Positions 23,694-37,788 are shown, counted from the first letter of the stretch. The stretch: 64,000 nucleotides of DNA from Paramecium sonneborni (GCA_905182985.1 CAJJDN010000082.1:392878-456877); one strand, 5' to 3'. Numbers and translations are program-made. The notes: generated by a model not told the origin, from the sequence alone.

Positions 23694-25084
23694 ATGATTT
23701 CGTTTGATCGAATTCTTGAAACCAAAATTGGCACAGGATTTTACCAATTTAAAACACTCTTTATAATTGGTTTGGTCGAATTTTGCGATGGCATTGAATT
23801 TACTTTTATGTCTATTTTGATTGCTATTCTCTAAAAAGAATGGGATTTGAATTAAGCAGAAGTTGCATCTTTAGGATCCTCTTTTCTTTTTGGAGTTGTT
23901 TTAGGAAATTTATTATGTGCATTCTCTGCAGATATATTAGGCAGAAAAGTTACATTTACAATATTCACAGGTTTGAGTTCGTTTTTAGTTTTTTATACAA
24001 GTTTTAGTCATTCATATGGAGAAATGATAGTGCTGAGACTTTGTTTTGGTTTAGTTTTTGGAACGACATGTCCTTTAGGATATATTTTTATATCGGAAGT
24101 CACAGAAGCAAAATATAGAGGCAGATTTTCATTTGGATTATCCTTACTTTATATTTTTGGAAAAATTTATTTTGTTTTCCTCTGTTTCTTCTTTTTAGAT
24201 AGCTATACATCAGGCAATTGGAGAGGTTTAATTAGATTTAATGGAATACCTATTACTGCAGCTTTTATATTGTCATTATTTTTCATTAAGGAAACTATAA
24301 GATACCATTTAAATAAAGAGGAATATTAAAAGGCCTTTTAAGAGATTCAAATCATTATTTTAGAGAATAGTAATGGAAATGCTTTATTATCAGATGAAGA
24401 TGTAAGATATATGTTTTATTAATCTAGAAAAAAGGTTTATAAGAATGGTCTCAAAAATAAATAAAAGAATAAAAAGAATAAGAATTACACTTATATGGAG
24501 TCTTATCAAAGGAATATAGAAAAGAAACTTTACTATTTTGGTTAGTGTGCATTCTTACAAATCTATAAAACATGAGTATTTATTTATTGATGCCATTTCT
24601 ATTTGCAGAAAATAAATCCGGATTCACACCAATGTTAAATATGTTTATAATTGAATTTTTGTTTGCATTAATCCTCTATTAAATAATTGATAATCCTCAT
24701 TATGGAGGCAGAATTAAAATTATGGTTTTTTCAGCTGCTGCTCTTTTTGTTGCAAATGGCCTATTATATGTTTTCAGGAATTCATTTTTATTTGTAGGTT
24801 TATTCATAATTAAAATCTCTACAAGAGGGCTTTTTTTAACCATAGGATTACTCACTTGTGAAACCTATCCTCTGTATTTAAGATCTTAAGGATGTGGTTT
24901 AGTTTAGGCAATAGGTAAAATTGGTGCTATTCCATCACCTTATTTTTTGTTCCCCTTATTTTTTATAGATCCATACTTACCTTTTGGATTGATGTGTATC
25001 TTATCTATTGTTATCTTAACTGTAACTTGTTTTTTCAACTAAGATAAAACTCTAAGGCACTTAGAAACCTTAAAAGAAGAATGA
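23694..25084 (+). CDS. Major facilitator transporter, sugar/SV2-like
   Basis: 456 residues with one 20-nt intron at 24448-24467 that begins GTCTC and ends AAG; splicing gives ...GVLSKEYRKETLLFW. Twelve hydrophobic segments. MFS motif A is seen as ADILGRKV between TM2 and TM3, EVTEAKYRGRF is the sugar-porter/SV2 family motif after TM4, and the second-half equivalent is CETYPLYLRSQGCGL. Substrate unknown; SV2/organic-solute or sugar porters are the nearest groups. It starts 28 bp after the copine stop. Confidence 0.88.
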
Positions 25085-25241
25085 ATTTTTTATGTTTTTA
25101 TAATTATAATTTCTTTTGAATTTTCTAAATTATTTATGGTTGAAGATAAAAAATTTGTATAATATGCATGATTTAATAATAAATATGTAAGATTTCTCAA
25201 ATTTCTGAACTAGGTCATTTTCACAAACAAATTTAATTAAT

Positions 25242-26872
25242 TCATTCTTGTATTTTGTATATTGTTTTAGCATTTCTTTTGTCAAAACGATTGCTGAGTC
25301 TGAGTGTTTAGCTAATCTATTTTTATAATTTCTTAAGATTGACTTCATCTAAATAGCCATTTTCAGTATAAGCAGCAACTATTTATTATAGAGTTCCTCT
25401 TTATTCTGGTAGATTTTATAAAATCCATACTAGTTTATTTCTCATTTTATTGTCATCCTCTCCTTTATCTTAATAATGTTCATTTAAACCAAAATTGCCC
25501 TTTATTTTCTTGATAAATTAGCTCCGATTATTAGAGAGGGTTATTGAAATTGATCTTAAACAAGCTGAATCTTCGGATAATTATCCATTAAAGAAATTTT
25601 GATTAATTGATTCAATAATCTTTTATTTTGTACCACATCTTCCATCCAATGATTATAATGTTATTTTAATCATATCCTCTATTGTATAATCGTATTTAGT
25701 GCTGATCCTTTACATTTTTAATTATTCTTTTGATGGATCATCTTTCATACTCTAACTTCTGACATCACTCATTTAATCCAATCCATTCTTCTTCAGTTTT
25801 TGTATTTTTGATTAAACTGAATACCAAGTTCTTCCCAACTATTTAGATAAATCTTATATTTATTAATTCGTAATTGAACTATTTTAATAAGTATTTATAA
25901 AATTATGTAAGGTTTCCATTTCTTTATTTGACCAAGTCTTTCTTCCTTTCTTTTCTATTGCTTCATTTACAATGCTTAAAGCACTTTATTAGGATTTTTA
26001 TGAATTCCCATTATTACATTATTATTGCAATTAAATCTACTATATTTTTTATTATTAATACTATTCATTATTATTATCAATCTATTGTTATTATTATTAT
26101 TATTGTTATTATTGTTATTAGAATTAAGTTTTCTATAATTTAAGATCTGAAAAAAATGGTTATTAATTTTCATTTTGAATTTATTAGGTTAAACCTTCTT
26201 ATTTTAATAACTCAAAACACCAAGAGCTATCTGCTTTATGGATTAGATTAAATATCTCATGAATGAAATCTATTCCCAAAGAACAAACAAATGCCATAAA
26301 TTATTTAACATCCAATCTAAAATTTAGTAAATTTGTACCTTTTTTATTATCTATACATTCTTAACTTATTCATTGTTCTTATATATTGTGAATAGAAAGA
26401 TTTGAACACTTGGGGTTGAGAAAGAGATTGCTCTAAAAACGTAAAATTATCAATATTTTTTAAGGCATCCTAAATTTAAATAAACAAAATTGTTTACATT
26501 ATATTTTTATTATTCTAAGAATACATTTTATCTTTCAATAGTCTAAGAAATTAACGTGTCAATTTCTTCCATAAATGATGGTAAACTTTGAGACATTTTG
26601 CGTTGAGGTCTCATTTTAGGTTCATGTTGGACTTCTTATTACTTTTGAACAAATTAATTGACTTCAGGCTCAGCATTAAAAAATTTATGTAACTGGAGAT
26701 TTTCAATTTCTGGCTGTTCAATTTATATGTGTTGAGGAAAATTTTCATTTTCATCCTCATCTTAGTCAAATTATCCTAAAGTGACAAAGCAATCAATTTT
26801 CTAAAATATGTGCTAAGGACTTTATAAGGCATAAAACTCATCCTCTAATTCAATACCTTACATATTATCCAT
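25242..26872 (-). CDS. SANT/Myb plus two H15-like winged-helix domains, poly-Gln linker
   Basis: 526 residues with introns of 28 and 22 nt. An acidic, Gln-rich N-terminal half of about 290 residues ends in a poly-Gln tract. A single SANT/Myb-like domain follows (RKTWSNKEMETLHNFINTYQ ... QLGRTWYSVQSKI). Then come two segments resembling linker-histone globular (H15) domains: YDYTIEDMIKITLQSLDGR with CGTKQKIIESI, and MRNKLVWILQNLPEQRGTL. Both contain the spaced hydrophobic and basic pattern of the fold, but the call is by eye. Myb plus H15 is known from plant telomere-binding and related proteins; here it suggests a chromatin or DNA-binding protein. Confidence 0.72.
26040..26125 (-). repeat. 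TAA/CAA microsatellite coding poly-Gln
   Basis: Trinucleotide tract read on the minus strand as TAA and CAA codons inside the SANT-H15 gene, giving an uninterrupted run of about 14 Gln and a second Gln-rich block. On the plus strand it reads as poly-Ile or poly-Val and creates false hydrophobic ORFs. Confidence 0.9.
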
Positions 26873-27250
26873 TTAAATTATTATTAAATTCTTTTTAATA
26901 CTTTTTTCTATTACAGCTTTAAAAATAACTTAAAATATGTTTGACAAACAAAAAAGAAATAAAAAATAAAGAAAAAAGTATACCAATAAATTAAAAAATA
27001 TATCTCTTTTCAAATCTATTACCATCATTAAATCTGTTTAAATTTAAATGAATATTTATAGTGCAATTTAAACTATTTGAACATAATTTGATTAACTTTA
27101 TAAACTTATAAATTAATAAATATATATATTAAAAAATTGATTAAAGCTTGGTTTTTCTTTCAGACAATTCTTAAAGAACACAAAAAATATTCTTATTTAT
27201 TAATTTATAAATTGTATAGTATAATAAATTAAAAAAAAATCAATTTAAGA
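26873..27250. other. Divergent intergenic region
   Basis: 378 bp, very A/T-rich, between divergent start codons. No motif recognised. Confidence 0.6.
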
Positions 27251-28780
27251 ATGAACAAACTTTTCTAAAGTTTAAAGAAAGTTGACTTCTTTAGTGTGAC
27301 TTATTCACCAGCCATTTCAGATGGATTTAATTACAATCATTCTAGTATATTAGGTGGATTGATTTCAATGTTAATAGCTATTTTGAGTTTAATGTATAGT
27401 ATCTATTACATTTACTTATGGTGGACTTATTAACTGTTACCCAAAGTGACTTCGGATATAAATAAATTTAGAGAGAGTGATGATTTTGGTTAGCTTAGAA
27501 ATTCTATACATGTTAAGTCAGCTTATTAGGAAGGATGGTCTCCAATTGACCCTTTTAAAACAGATGAAATTATTATATAACCTTTGATGATAGATTTAGA
27601 TGATTAAGAATTAAATTGGAAGCCTTTGCTCTTAACAAAATAAATTAGCGAGGTTTTATCTATCAATTTAGATATAAATCACAATAAATAATATATAATT
27701 TTATTTACACTTTGCAAAGAGGATTATCTGCTTGATTAATAGAAATGTGCTTCTGAAGAAACTAAAAATCTGTATTTTTAATAAAATGGAAATTCTCTAT
27801 ATATTGAAATATCTTTTACAACAATAAATCCTTCAACATTTGAGCCTTAAGTATTTGAAAGGACATATCCAATTAATATTCATTCCTAAGCAGAAATGTG
27901 TTCATCCATTATCTTACATTATTAGATGAATCAATATTTAATTGATAAAGCATTTCTATTTTCAACTGGATAAGAAGAATTTAATTATATTTCTAATTCC
28001 TTAAGTTATCCACAATATTCACTCAAAGATTATTGTGATAGGCAATTCTTACCAAATACTTTTGGCGCTTTCTTTGTTCTATTCTAATAGTAATATTATA
28101 CTGTTTAAATTGCCTATCCACCTATTAGTGAAGTATTTGCTGCCATAGGTTCAATAATAAGTATACTTTTCTCTGTAAAATTTTTAATTACTTTATTAAA
28201 CCTACATTAATTAAGGCAAGATATTTTAGATGAAGTGATGAGACAATATTATCCTGAAATAAAACAATTTAAAATCATTAAGAATTTATTTGGAAAAATC
28301 ACTTAAGTAAGGTTTAAAGGACTTCCTGTTGAAATTTCCAGTTATGTTGGATTTTAGAGATAGATACATCATCAGATGGCTTGTAAGTTGAATTACAAGA
28401 ATCTGTTGTACGAAATATCAAGGTTCTAATTTATTTTAATGTCAATAAAGAGAAGAACTGAAATAGAAAAAGTTCATACAATTGGAATAAAAGTACCTAT
28501 TGAATTATCAGTATCCAAAGATTCATATGTAATTACAAAAGGTCAAATAAATTAGCTTAAAACTTTAAATTTAAGAAATATTTAATAAGCTGATTCAAAA
28601 TATGATATTCTGACTATAAATGATGCTTTAATATTGAGTTATGATTATAAAAACTTTGAATTAACCTCCACACTTTTTTCACACCCCTCAAAAACATCTC
28701 ATGAAAATAATTAGAATGAACAAGATTTCTATGAAATTAATCGAATCGAAGTTTATGCTGATAATAATGAAGAATTTTGA
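27251..28780 (+). CDS. Hypothetical membrane protein with a large loop between two helices
   Basis: 509 residues, intronless. TM1 is near 35-60 (SILGGLISMLIAILSLMYSIYYIY). An approximately 250-residue polar, probably lumenal or extracellular, loop follows, containing QYSLKDYCDRQFLPN. TM2 is near 300-320 (EVFAAIGSIISILFSVKFLITLL). A cytoplasmic tail of about 180 residues follows. The pattern matches a lineage-specific ciliate family usually labelled only as putative membrane protein. No catalytic motif. Confidence 0.8.
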
Positions 28781-28938
28781 TGATTATATATCTAAATTTA
28801 CAAAAAAAATAAGAATTAAAATGAGGTTATATAACAATAAATTTTTAATTCATTACATTTTAGATTTCATAAAATCTTCTAGGACATCTAGGTGCTCAGA
28901 ATAGAATTACTTTATCATTCTTATTATGTTCAAATTAT

Positions 28939-30042
28939 TCATGTCTTACAACCGTTTTGATGAATAAGATGTCTTAGGTTTTAATTATAAAACTTTACAT
29001 AAAAATTATCTATGTTCTCTTATAACTCATTAAATTCGGTTTATTAATGTTTTAACATAACTTATAAATCGTCTTTTTATTTTTAAAGCTAGTTTAATTT
29101 TTCTTTAGTAATTTTTGCAATAGGTTCTATAGAAGCAATCTATTTTATATAATAAACGTAATAACATCTAATTTCCACTATTCATTATCTTAAGTAAGAC
29201 TTGATTTGACATTTTCAATTAAATCTTTTTTGGATTTTAATGCTTATTGTTGTGATTTTTGAATCTCATTAACTAAGTCTTTGCTTTTTGATACAGCATC
29301 ATTAATATTTCCATTAGCCTAATTTTATTAAATTTAACCTTGTAAATTTAATGATAATTACTAATCAGCAAATTAAAAGAAGAATCTTCATTATTAGTAG
29401 ATATAAATTCTTTAAGAATAGCTTCAGGATTCTCCTTCAAATGTTACTTCTATCCATTCAATTTTTAAGGACTAGAAGGAATAAATTCATTAAAACTATC
29501 AATAAACAATGCAAGTTCACTGTTTTCTAAATCAAAAACACTTAACTTAATGTTTATGAAATACTTTATACTTCATCTTTTAGTAATTATTCTAATTGTG
29601 GAATTACTTATCCTAATTCAAGAAGCAGATCTACTCTTTACATTCTGATATCCTCTGATAATTTAGCTTCATTTGATAATAATAGTAATTCATCTGCTTA
29701 CAATGCTGAAGTAAACTTAGTCAACATCATTTAGTATTTAAATTCTTATTTTTTTTATGAACCTATATAAAAAGAATCAATTACTTAATAATTATTCTTA
29801 TTGATAGTTATTCATATCATCAATTATTTCAGAAACTAATTTATCTTCCTCTTCATTTATATAGACAAGAATTTCATAAGGTGCTTATTATAATTTTAAG
29901 TATTACATTTTTTTTCATTCAAGTACTATTTCATTTATTTTAGAATTGACATGCTATAATCATTATTTTTAACAGTCTCTAATAAAGCTCCTAATTCTTT
30001 AGAAAACCCTAATCCTAAATAAATTATTAGAATTAAAATCAT
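28939..30042 (-). CDS. Secreted helical/coiled-coil protein, hypothetical
   Basis: Roughly 330 residues. The signal peptide (MILILIIYLGLGFSKELGA) is followed by Glu/Lys/Gln-rich helical sequence such as APYEILVYINEEEDKLVSE, QMMLTKFTSALQADELLLL, DAVSKSKDLVNEIQKSQQQA and ITKEKLNQLQKQKDDLQ. Several 22-29-nt introns are needed; one candidate starts GTTATT rather than GTA. Not every joint was resolved. It ends HQNGCKT at the TGA complement 28939-28941. No family. Could be a trichocyst or surface-coat type secreted coiled coil (inference only). Confidence 0.6.
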
Positions 30043-30272
30043 AAAATTAATTATTGTATTCTATGATAATGATTCGTTTAGTTTAATTAATATAATCATA
30101 AACCAAATAACGTAAATAAATTGAAGACCTAACCAAATAGATAGATGTGATTAGAATATGTAACTTTATTTATATTGTATGGTTATGAAAATTAAGAAAG
30201 ACTTTTGATGAATAAATAATATCAAATGAAAAAATAATAAATATTTATATATAAATAAATTTAATAAATTAA

Positions 30273-31051
30273 ATGGAGGAAAATGATATTATAAGTCAAC
30301 CAAAAACAAAAGGATATATACCAACAGCAGGGAAATCAAGGGATGAAATGAGAATATTTTTATTTGAATTTTTTGGAATGGCTTTATTTGCCTATGGGTA
30401 AATACAATTAAATAAGATTTAGAATTATATGTTCATAAGGTTCAGATGAATTTTTAGCTTTGTTTTTCTTTGCATCAGTATGTTTGGCTGCTCCATTTTC
30501 AGGAGCACATGTAAATCCTGCTGTTACATTAGCTATGCTTTTGTCAAGAAGAGTACGCTTTGCTTAAGCAGTTATATATTGGTTGGCTTAATTCTCTGGA
30601 GCATTATGTGGAGCATGTTGCTGTTATTTAATTTTGAATGAAGTAGATAGCCCATAAGTAAAGAGTACTGAATACTCTTGGATTTTATCAGATGTAAGTG
30701 GAGAAGCCTTTGGAACATTTACATTCATTTTATTCATACTTATACAAACAGATAAAGAAACTACTTTAACTCCAGAAGGCCAACCAATGACAACTTATGT
30801 TTTAGTTGCTTTAGCTTTGTATTTTTCGAGAGAATTTACATTCCATTCAGGAGGTATATAATTTTATTTATTTGTAAGGATGTTTAAATCCAGGTATGGC
30901 AGTATCCTTACAATTATTCTAATCTTTTTAGACAGGTGATAGGTAGAGAATGGACTTTTTATGGGTTTATGTTGGAGGCCCATTAGGAGGAGGTTTTGGA
31001 GCGAGCGTATTTTTTGAACTTTTTTATAAGAAATAGATAAAAAGACTCTGA
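30273..31051 (+). CDS. Aquaporin (MIP family) with altered second NPA motif
   Basis: 242 residues, six hydrophobic segments plus two half-helices, with two 25-nt introns; the second (30854-30878) ends AAG. The first pore motif is normal (GAHVNPAVTLA). The second is NPG in HSGGCLNPGMAVSLQ, and the Arg that normally follows NPA is Met. Loss of this Arg usually widens or alters the selectivity filter, so the substrate may not be only water. The N-terminal tail is short and charged. Divergent from the minus-strand secreted protein by 230 bp. Confidence 0.9.
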
Positions 31052-31069
31052 TATTATATAAATAATTTA

Positions 31070-31219
31070 ATGAATAATAATTTAGTGAAATTTATATGCC
31101 CAATTACCAAAGAAGTTTTGGTTAGATAAGGACAATTCTTGGTTTCAAGCATTGGTATAAAATATCCAATTAAGAATGGAATCCCTTGTTTTACAAAAAA
31201 GGATGTTACTAAAGATTGA
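31070..31219 (+). CDS. Trm112/UPF0434-like mini-protein
   Basis: 49 residues, intronless, 18 bp after the aquaporin stop. It reads FICPITKEVL then YPIKNGIPCF, which match the LxCP...YPIxxGIPxL core of the Trm112p-like/UPF0434 family, including the human mitochondrial PREY protein. Trm112-type proteins activate methyltransferases; the tiny size resembles bacterial UPF0434. It is too short for standard gene finders and could be missed. Confidence 0.75.
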
Positions 31220-31295
31220 GTTATACATTAATATATAGATTATTATTATTTAATGTTTATAATTTCTATCCATTGATATTTAAATATATTTTTAA

Positions 31296-33817
31296 TCATC
31301 TAAACACAATAGACTGTCTCATGTTCTATATTTTATCTTTTTAAATGATTTTAACATTTTTAAATTCTTAATAATTATTGCTATTATATTTTCTATAATA
31401 ATTCTTGTAATTAGCAGGAGCATCAAATTATTCCACTCCAGTCTTAATAGTTGGTTGTATTATCTTTTAGTATTCAGCCATCACATTCTCTCTTTTTTGA
31501 GATTCATTAGTATTTTCAGCAACTTTTGAACCTATAAAAGATGATTGCTGCATAGAAGATTAAGTTAAAGTTTAAATTGCAAAACTCTTCAGCTTTTAAC
31601 TTGATTATTCTCTTTAAGGAATTTCATTTTCTGGTGGTTATACATTTAAGTTTTAACTCTCTGTCATTTCATCTATCATAGGATTCGCTGATTATTCATC
31701 ATCAATACTCTTGAATTCTTTTACCTACCATTAAGGTATTTAAGGCTTATCAATTTTAATTGTATTTTTCTTTAGAGCTCTTTAAGTTTTAAGCATAAGA
31801 TTGGCCTTTTTCTTTAATTTGTTATTGTTTAAACCTTTAATTAGAGTTGTTGCATTTGCTCTTGTAGCCCATTATTTTCTATCAAATCTCTAAATTTTAA
31901 CCCTATCCTATTTCAAATCTAAAATTGTTGATTCTTCAATCAATTCTTGTACTAATGGTATGTAATGTGTTTTTGGACATTTATCAGCATAATGTTCAGT
32001 TGAATTACATGTATAACATTATTATTCTACTAAATTGTATTCTTTAGTGAATAATAATTTATCTCTTATTTAACAATACGTTTCATAATCTTCAGGAAAT
32101 TTTTTTAATGTTTCCAAAAAGTCAGCTCTAGTAATTGCATAAACTTATGAGTATTCTCGAGCATTTACTGTACCAGTTCTTGGGAAACCTAAAATTATAT
32201 TGTTAACAATAATAACCTGTAAAGAATGACCATTCTCCAAAATAACTATAAACTCCTAGTTTCTTCTTAATTATTTCACTATTTCCTGGTTTTACAATAA
32301 CTGAGCCTCCAACAATATAAAAGATGCTTAAATCATCTGTTTGTTCTGTAGATCCTGCACCTATGATTTCATCTCCTTATGAAAAAGATTATTCTCTAAT
32401 CTTCTATGCTAATTCTTTGAGAAAAGGTTTAGAAAAATAATTTGCAAACATAGTTTTTTAGAGAAACTATCCTAGAGATTAATACATTAATTCTTATTTC
32501 AATTCAGGTGCTAATATCTCAAATACTTATTATTCACTTTCCTGATCTCTACTTCCTTCTTCTGCCCAATGTTCATTTATATATTATCTTATACGTTCTC
32601 TTAATTCTGAAGGTACATTTTTTTATTCCATAAATTTATTAATTGAAACCTTATATTTTATAATCAAGATAGTACTTTCTATTTAAATCTTTGCATATAA
32701 TAGGAATTGTATTCTTCCATCATCTTTTAAAAATTATTAATATTCAAAGCAAAAACTACTACAGCAAACATTACTCCAAGAAGTGCGAAAGCGCATTCAT
32801 AAATGTTCATAGGAGACTATTAATTGATATATTATATTTACAATATCACCAAAACCCATAGTAGTGGACAGTACATTTAAGCTAAAATAAAAAGAGTAAA
32901 AGTATATTTCATGAATTGTTTTGTCTTTTATTATACCAAAATTACCAGGTACATTTAACCACGTATTAATATGTATATTATCACCATAAATTCCTAACAT
33001 ATACCAAATACAACAATAAAAGTTGAAACAGAAGAACATAAAAATTAACATTTTTGCTATTTGATAAAATGTTCTTAGTCTTTTATGGAGTAATATTAAT
33101 TCTGCAATTTGGTGATCAATTCTAAGTAAGGAAGGTAATTTAAAATAAAACATGAAGAAAATGAATCGTAAATGATCAGTATCAACAGCTAATCTTATAA
33201 CACAAACAAATAGCTATTTTGATTGAATAAATAAATACGGCGACGCAATCAAACACAAAATATCCATAAAAATAATGCATGGCTATCTTTCTTTTATCTA
33301 AAACAAGATTTCCATGCTTATAGTATGAGGTTACAAAGTCAAGAAGCATGTCTGTTAGAAGAATGATAAAAATTCCATAAAATAATGCATATCGTCCTGC
33401 AGGACTTATAAGTTCCTATTATAATTTAGAAATAGATACTGTCCAAAAGTCTGAGCCATACATAACATAGATAGGTACTTCAAAAAAGACAAAGAGAGTA
33501 GTAATAGCTACAAAGATCTTCCAAGGCCAGACTCGTTTTGGAAGAATTACTGGAAGCCAAGATAAATATTCTTCAAAAATATTGTTATCATTTTGGCCAT
33601 GTTCATCATTAAGATTATCATCGTATATTTTAAAGACTCGTTATATTTTGTCTTATTCTTCTTGCATCACATTTTTTTCATGAAATTATTCAAGTTTCCA
33701 TTTCACAGTTTTATTAAGAGTACGGCTTCTTGATCTTTACTCGATAGACATTGAAGAAACATCAGATAGGAGTGAATCCTATATTGAGTATTATTCTTGC
33801 ATCTCAAATGAAGTCAT
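31296..33817 (-). CDS. Cyclic-nucleotide-gated-type K+ channel with C-terminal zinc knuckle
   Basis: About 800 residues in several exons. A cytoplasmic head of ~95 residues (MTSFEMQEQYSIQDSLLSDV) comes first. S1-S4 begin at RVWPWKIFVAITTLFVFFE. The pore reads STTMGFGD after a 25-nt intron, with GFGD as in EAG/CNG-like K+ channels. S6 continues as YECAFALLGVMFAVVVFALNI. A C-linker and cyclic-nucleotide-binding-like domain follow (GQDEIIGAGS-type turn, IFYIVGGSVIV, FGEWSFFTG). The tail contains CX2CX4HX4C (CYTCNSTEHYADKC, 31977-32018), then is Gln/Asn-rich to the TGA complement at 31296-31298. Paramecium uses many K+ channels for swimming control. Some introns were not resolved. Confidence 0.86.
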
Positions 33818-33898
33818 TGAGAATTATTAATTATTTTATTAATCTTATTTAGCGTCATTTAATTTAATTTGTATTAAAAAACTAAAGATAAATAAATT

Positions 33899-35419
<1,521 letters not shown>

Positions 35420-35481
35420 GAGCAATTGATAATAAATAATATAAATATATATAAATCCCATAAATTTCTATTTATATTTCT

Positions 35482-37240
35482 TCATTTCTTTTTCTTCTAA
35501 GTTACTGCCTATTTTGCTTTGGTCTCACAAAATGCTATATGCTTTTTAGCAGTCTCTGAATTGAATTTTCTATTGCAAAATTTACACTAAACTAAATCTT
35601 AAGTAGCATCCATTGCATTCTTTAATGATGCTTGTTCTTCCTTTGTTAATTACTCACCTTTTCCTTATTTTATTATTGCTCTAAATGCTTCACTTTAAGC
35701 TTTCCATTTTGGTTTATCACTCTTACTTTCATTTTGCTTTTTATTCTACTTTTATTATTATTATTATTGCTATTTTTTTTATGGAGGAGGAGGAGGTCTA
35801 TAACCCTCTTCTTCTTCATCCATTTATCTTTATTACTGAGAATCAAATACTTTTCTCTTTTATTAAAATACTTTTTAGCAAATCTATAAATTAATAATTT
35901 ACTAATACCTTTGCATGCTTTTCCAATGCTTTCTTATTAAATGATCTACCGCACCCTTCAGGACACTCATATAATCTATCATCTTCTCCTTATTCCATTG
36001 GAGGCATTTAGCTTTTTTGTTATTATTATTGAACCTATTATTAAGGTTATTGTGTTTATTATTAAAACTATGGTTATTATTATTACTATTATTATCTTGT
36101 CTTTATTGGTTATTCTTAAAATTATTATAATGCTGATGATTATTATTATTATTAACTTTATTATTGTTATTATCCTCGAATATCATGTTATTGATTATTT
36201 CCTTATTATTTTATATTCTACTATTTATTTTATATTGGTTACTATTAGTATTATTAATATTACTAATATGATGATTATTATGAATTTTATACTTAACCTT
36301 ATTATTGTACTTATGGTGCTATTCTTAACTATTATTAAGATTATTAATATTATTATTATTATTAAGATTATTAATATTATTAATATTATTATTGTCTTTA
36401 TTATTATTATTATTAATCTATATTTTATTACTATCTTTATTGAAACTCTTAATTCTATTATCTTGATTATCCTTAAGAAAATTACTAAAGTTTTTAATCT
36501 TCAAATTAACTCTATTTAAATTATGCTTATGATTTAGTAGATTAAGATTATTAAGGCTAAAACTATTGTTGTTAGTTTTATTAAACTTATGGTCTCGAAG
36601 TTTAAGAATTTTGAGTATTTTAAAGAGATAATCGAGTTTGTTGTTACTATTATGTAGGAAGTTATTGCTTATTATTAACTAAATTTTATTATTATTGATT
36701 AGCGGTTTATTAAATATTCTGTTATGCTTTAAAGTATTACTGAGGTTATGTGGGCTGTGTTGTACTAGCTTATTTTCCATTTTGGAATTACCTATTCTGA
36801 TTTATTGATAACTATGAATCAAGTGATGGTTTGCTTGTTGGTAGTGGTCTATCATCAAATTATCGTTAATCTTGAATTCTTATCATCTCATTTTAATTTT
36901 ATAACTATTAAGTTGGTTGTGGTGACTTTCCTTTCTACAATACTTTTGGTATGGGTCTTTCATCAATTTCTTATATATTTAGTTTATTTTCAGCAGTAGG
37001 TCTTTCAAATGTTGTTCTTTAAGGAGATCTGCCAACTGTTTTTTTAGTCTAATCTTCTTAAGTTCGAACTGGAGCATTTGATAAATTTTGGAGTGGTTTA
37101 GCTGTAGCTGGACGCTCATTTACAACTGGCTTAAGGTTGGATAAAGTTGTACTCATTTAAGGTTTAAGTTGTTTACTAAATGCTTCATAAAGACTCTAAG
37201 ATAAAAATTGATTGCATACTTATTTAGGTTATTTAGACAT
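35482..37240 (-). CDS. Q-rich ZC2HC1-type zinc-finger protein
   Basis: 577 residues with one 25-nt intron. The N-terminal ~170 residues are Pro/Arg-containing and disordered (MSKQPKQVCNQFLSQSLYEA...). A Gln tract of over 200 residues follows, mostly TAA codons, interspersed with Tyr, Ser and Pro. Two C2HC fingers of the ZC2HC1/FAM164 family come next: YECPEGCGRSFNKKALEKHA(K)IC and LVQCKFCNRKFNSETAKKH...C. Between them lies PPPPP and another Gln/Lys stretch. ZC2HC1 proteins occur widely in ciliated protists; a role near cilia or RNA is unproven. Plus-strand ORFs through 35941-36519 are shadows of the Gln tract. Confidence 0.85.
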
Positions 37241-37788
37241 TCTTTTTTGACTGTTTGAAATTTTAAAATATATTATTTCGTTAATAAATTAAAACTATAA
37301 TCAATACTTATGTATAAAGAATAACACTTTTTAGGTCTTTATAAAAGAAATATTTAATTATTTTCGATCAAATATATTGGCTTTACATTGCCAGTTTTTT
37401 ATTCTTTATTTATTAATTATATTCATACTAATTATCATAATTTCAATTAAATATTTCCATTCTGCTTTCAAAATTATTCATATTAAGAATTCTTCTTCAC
37501 ATTTAAAAAAAATTTTATTTTATTTATAAAAATATTATCATCAGCATATACTTTTTACCATATTTTTTTTTCCAAATTTAATTTCTAAAACAACTTTAAA
37601 TATAAATCAATAATTATCAATTTTATCAAACTATCTTTACTTAAAAATCTTTAAATAATTAATTAAAAATGGTATTTTGCTACTACAACTACTTTAATTT
37701 AATATTAACATATATTTTGAAGAATTTAAGATTTTAGATTAAAAAACATAAATTTGAATTTCAAAATTTTATTTTCTTTTGGATTTTT
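37241..37788. other. AT-rich intergenic region
   Basis: 548 bp between the ZC2HC gene start and the CDPK stop on the same strand. No gene, RNA or repeat seen. Confidence 0.6.

Noticed and set aside
35941..36519. 192-codon Ile/Leu-rich plus-strand ORF resembling a membrane protein
   Set aside because: It is the antisense of the TAA/CAA poly-Gln tract of the ZC2HC gene on the minus strand.
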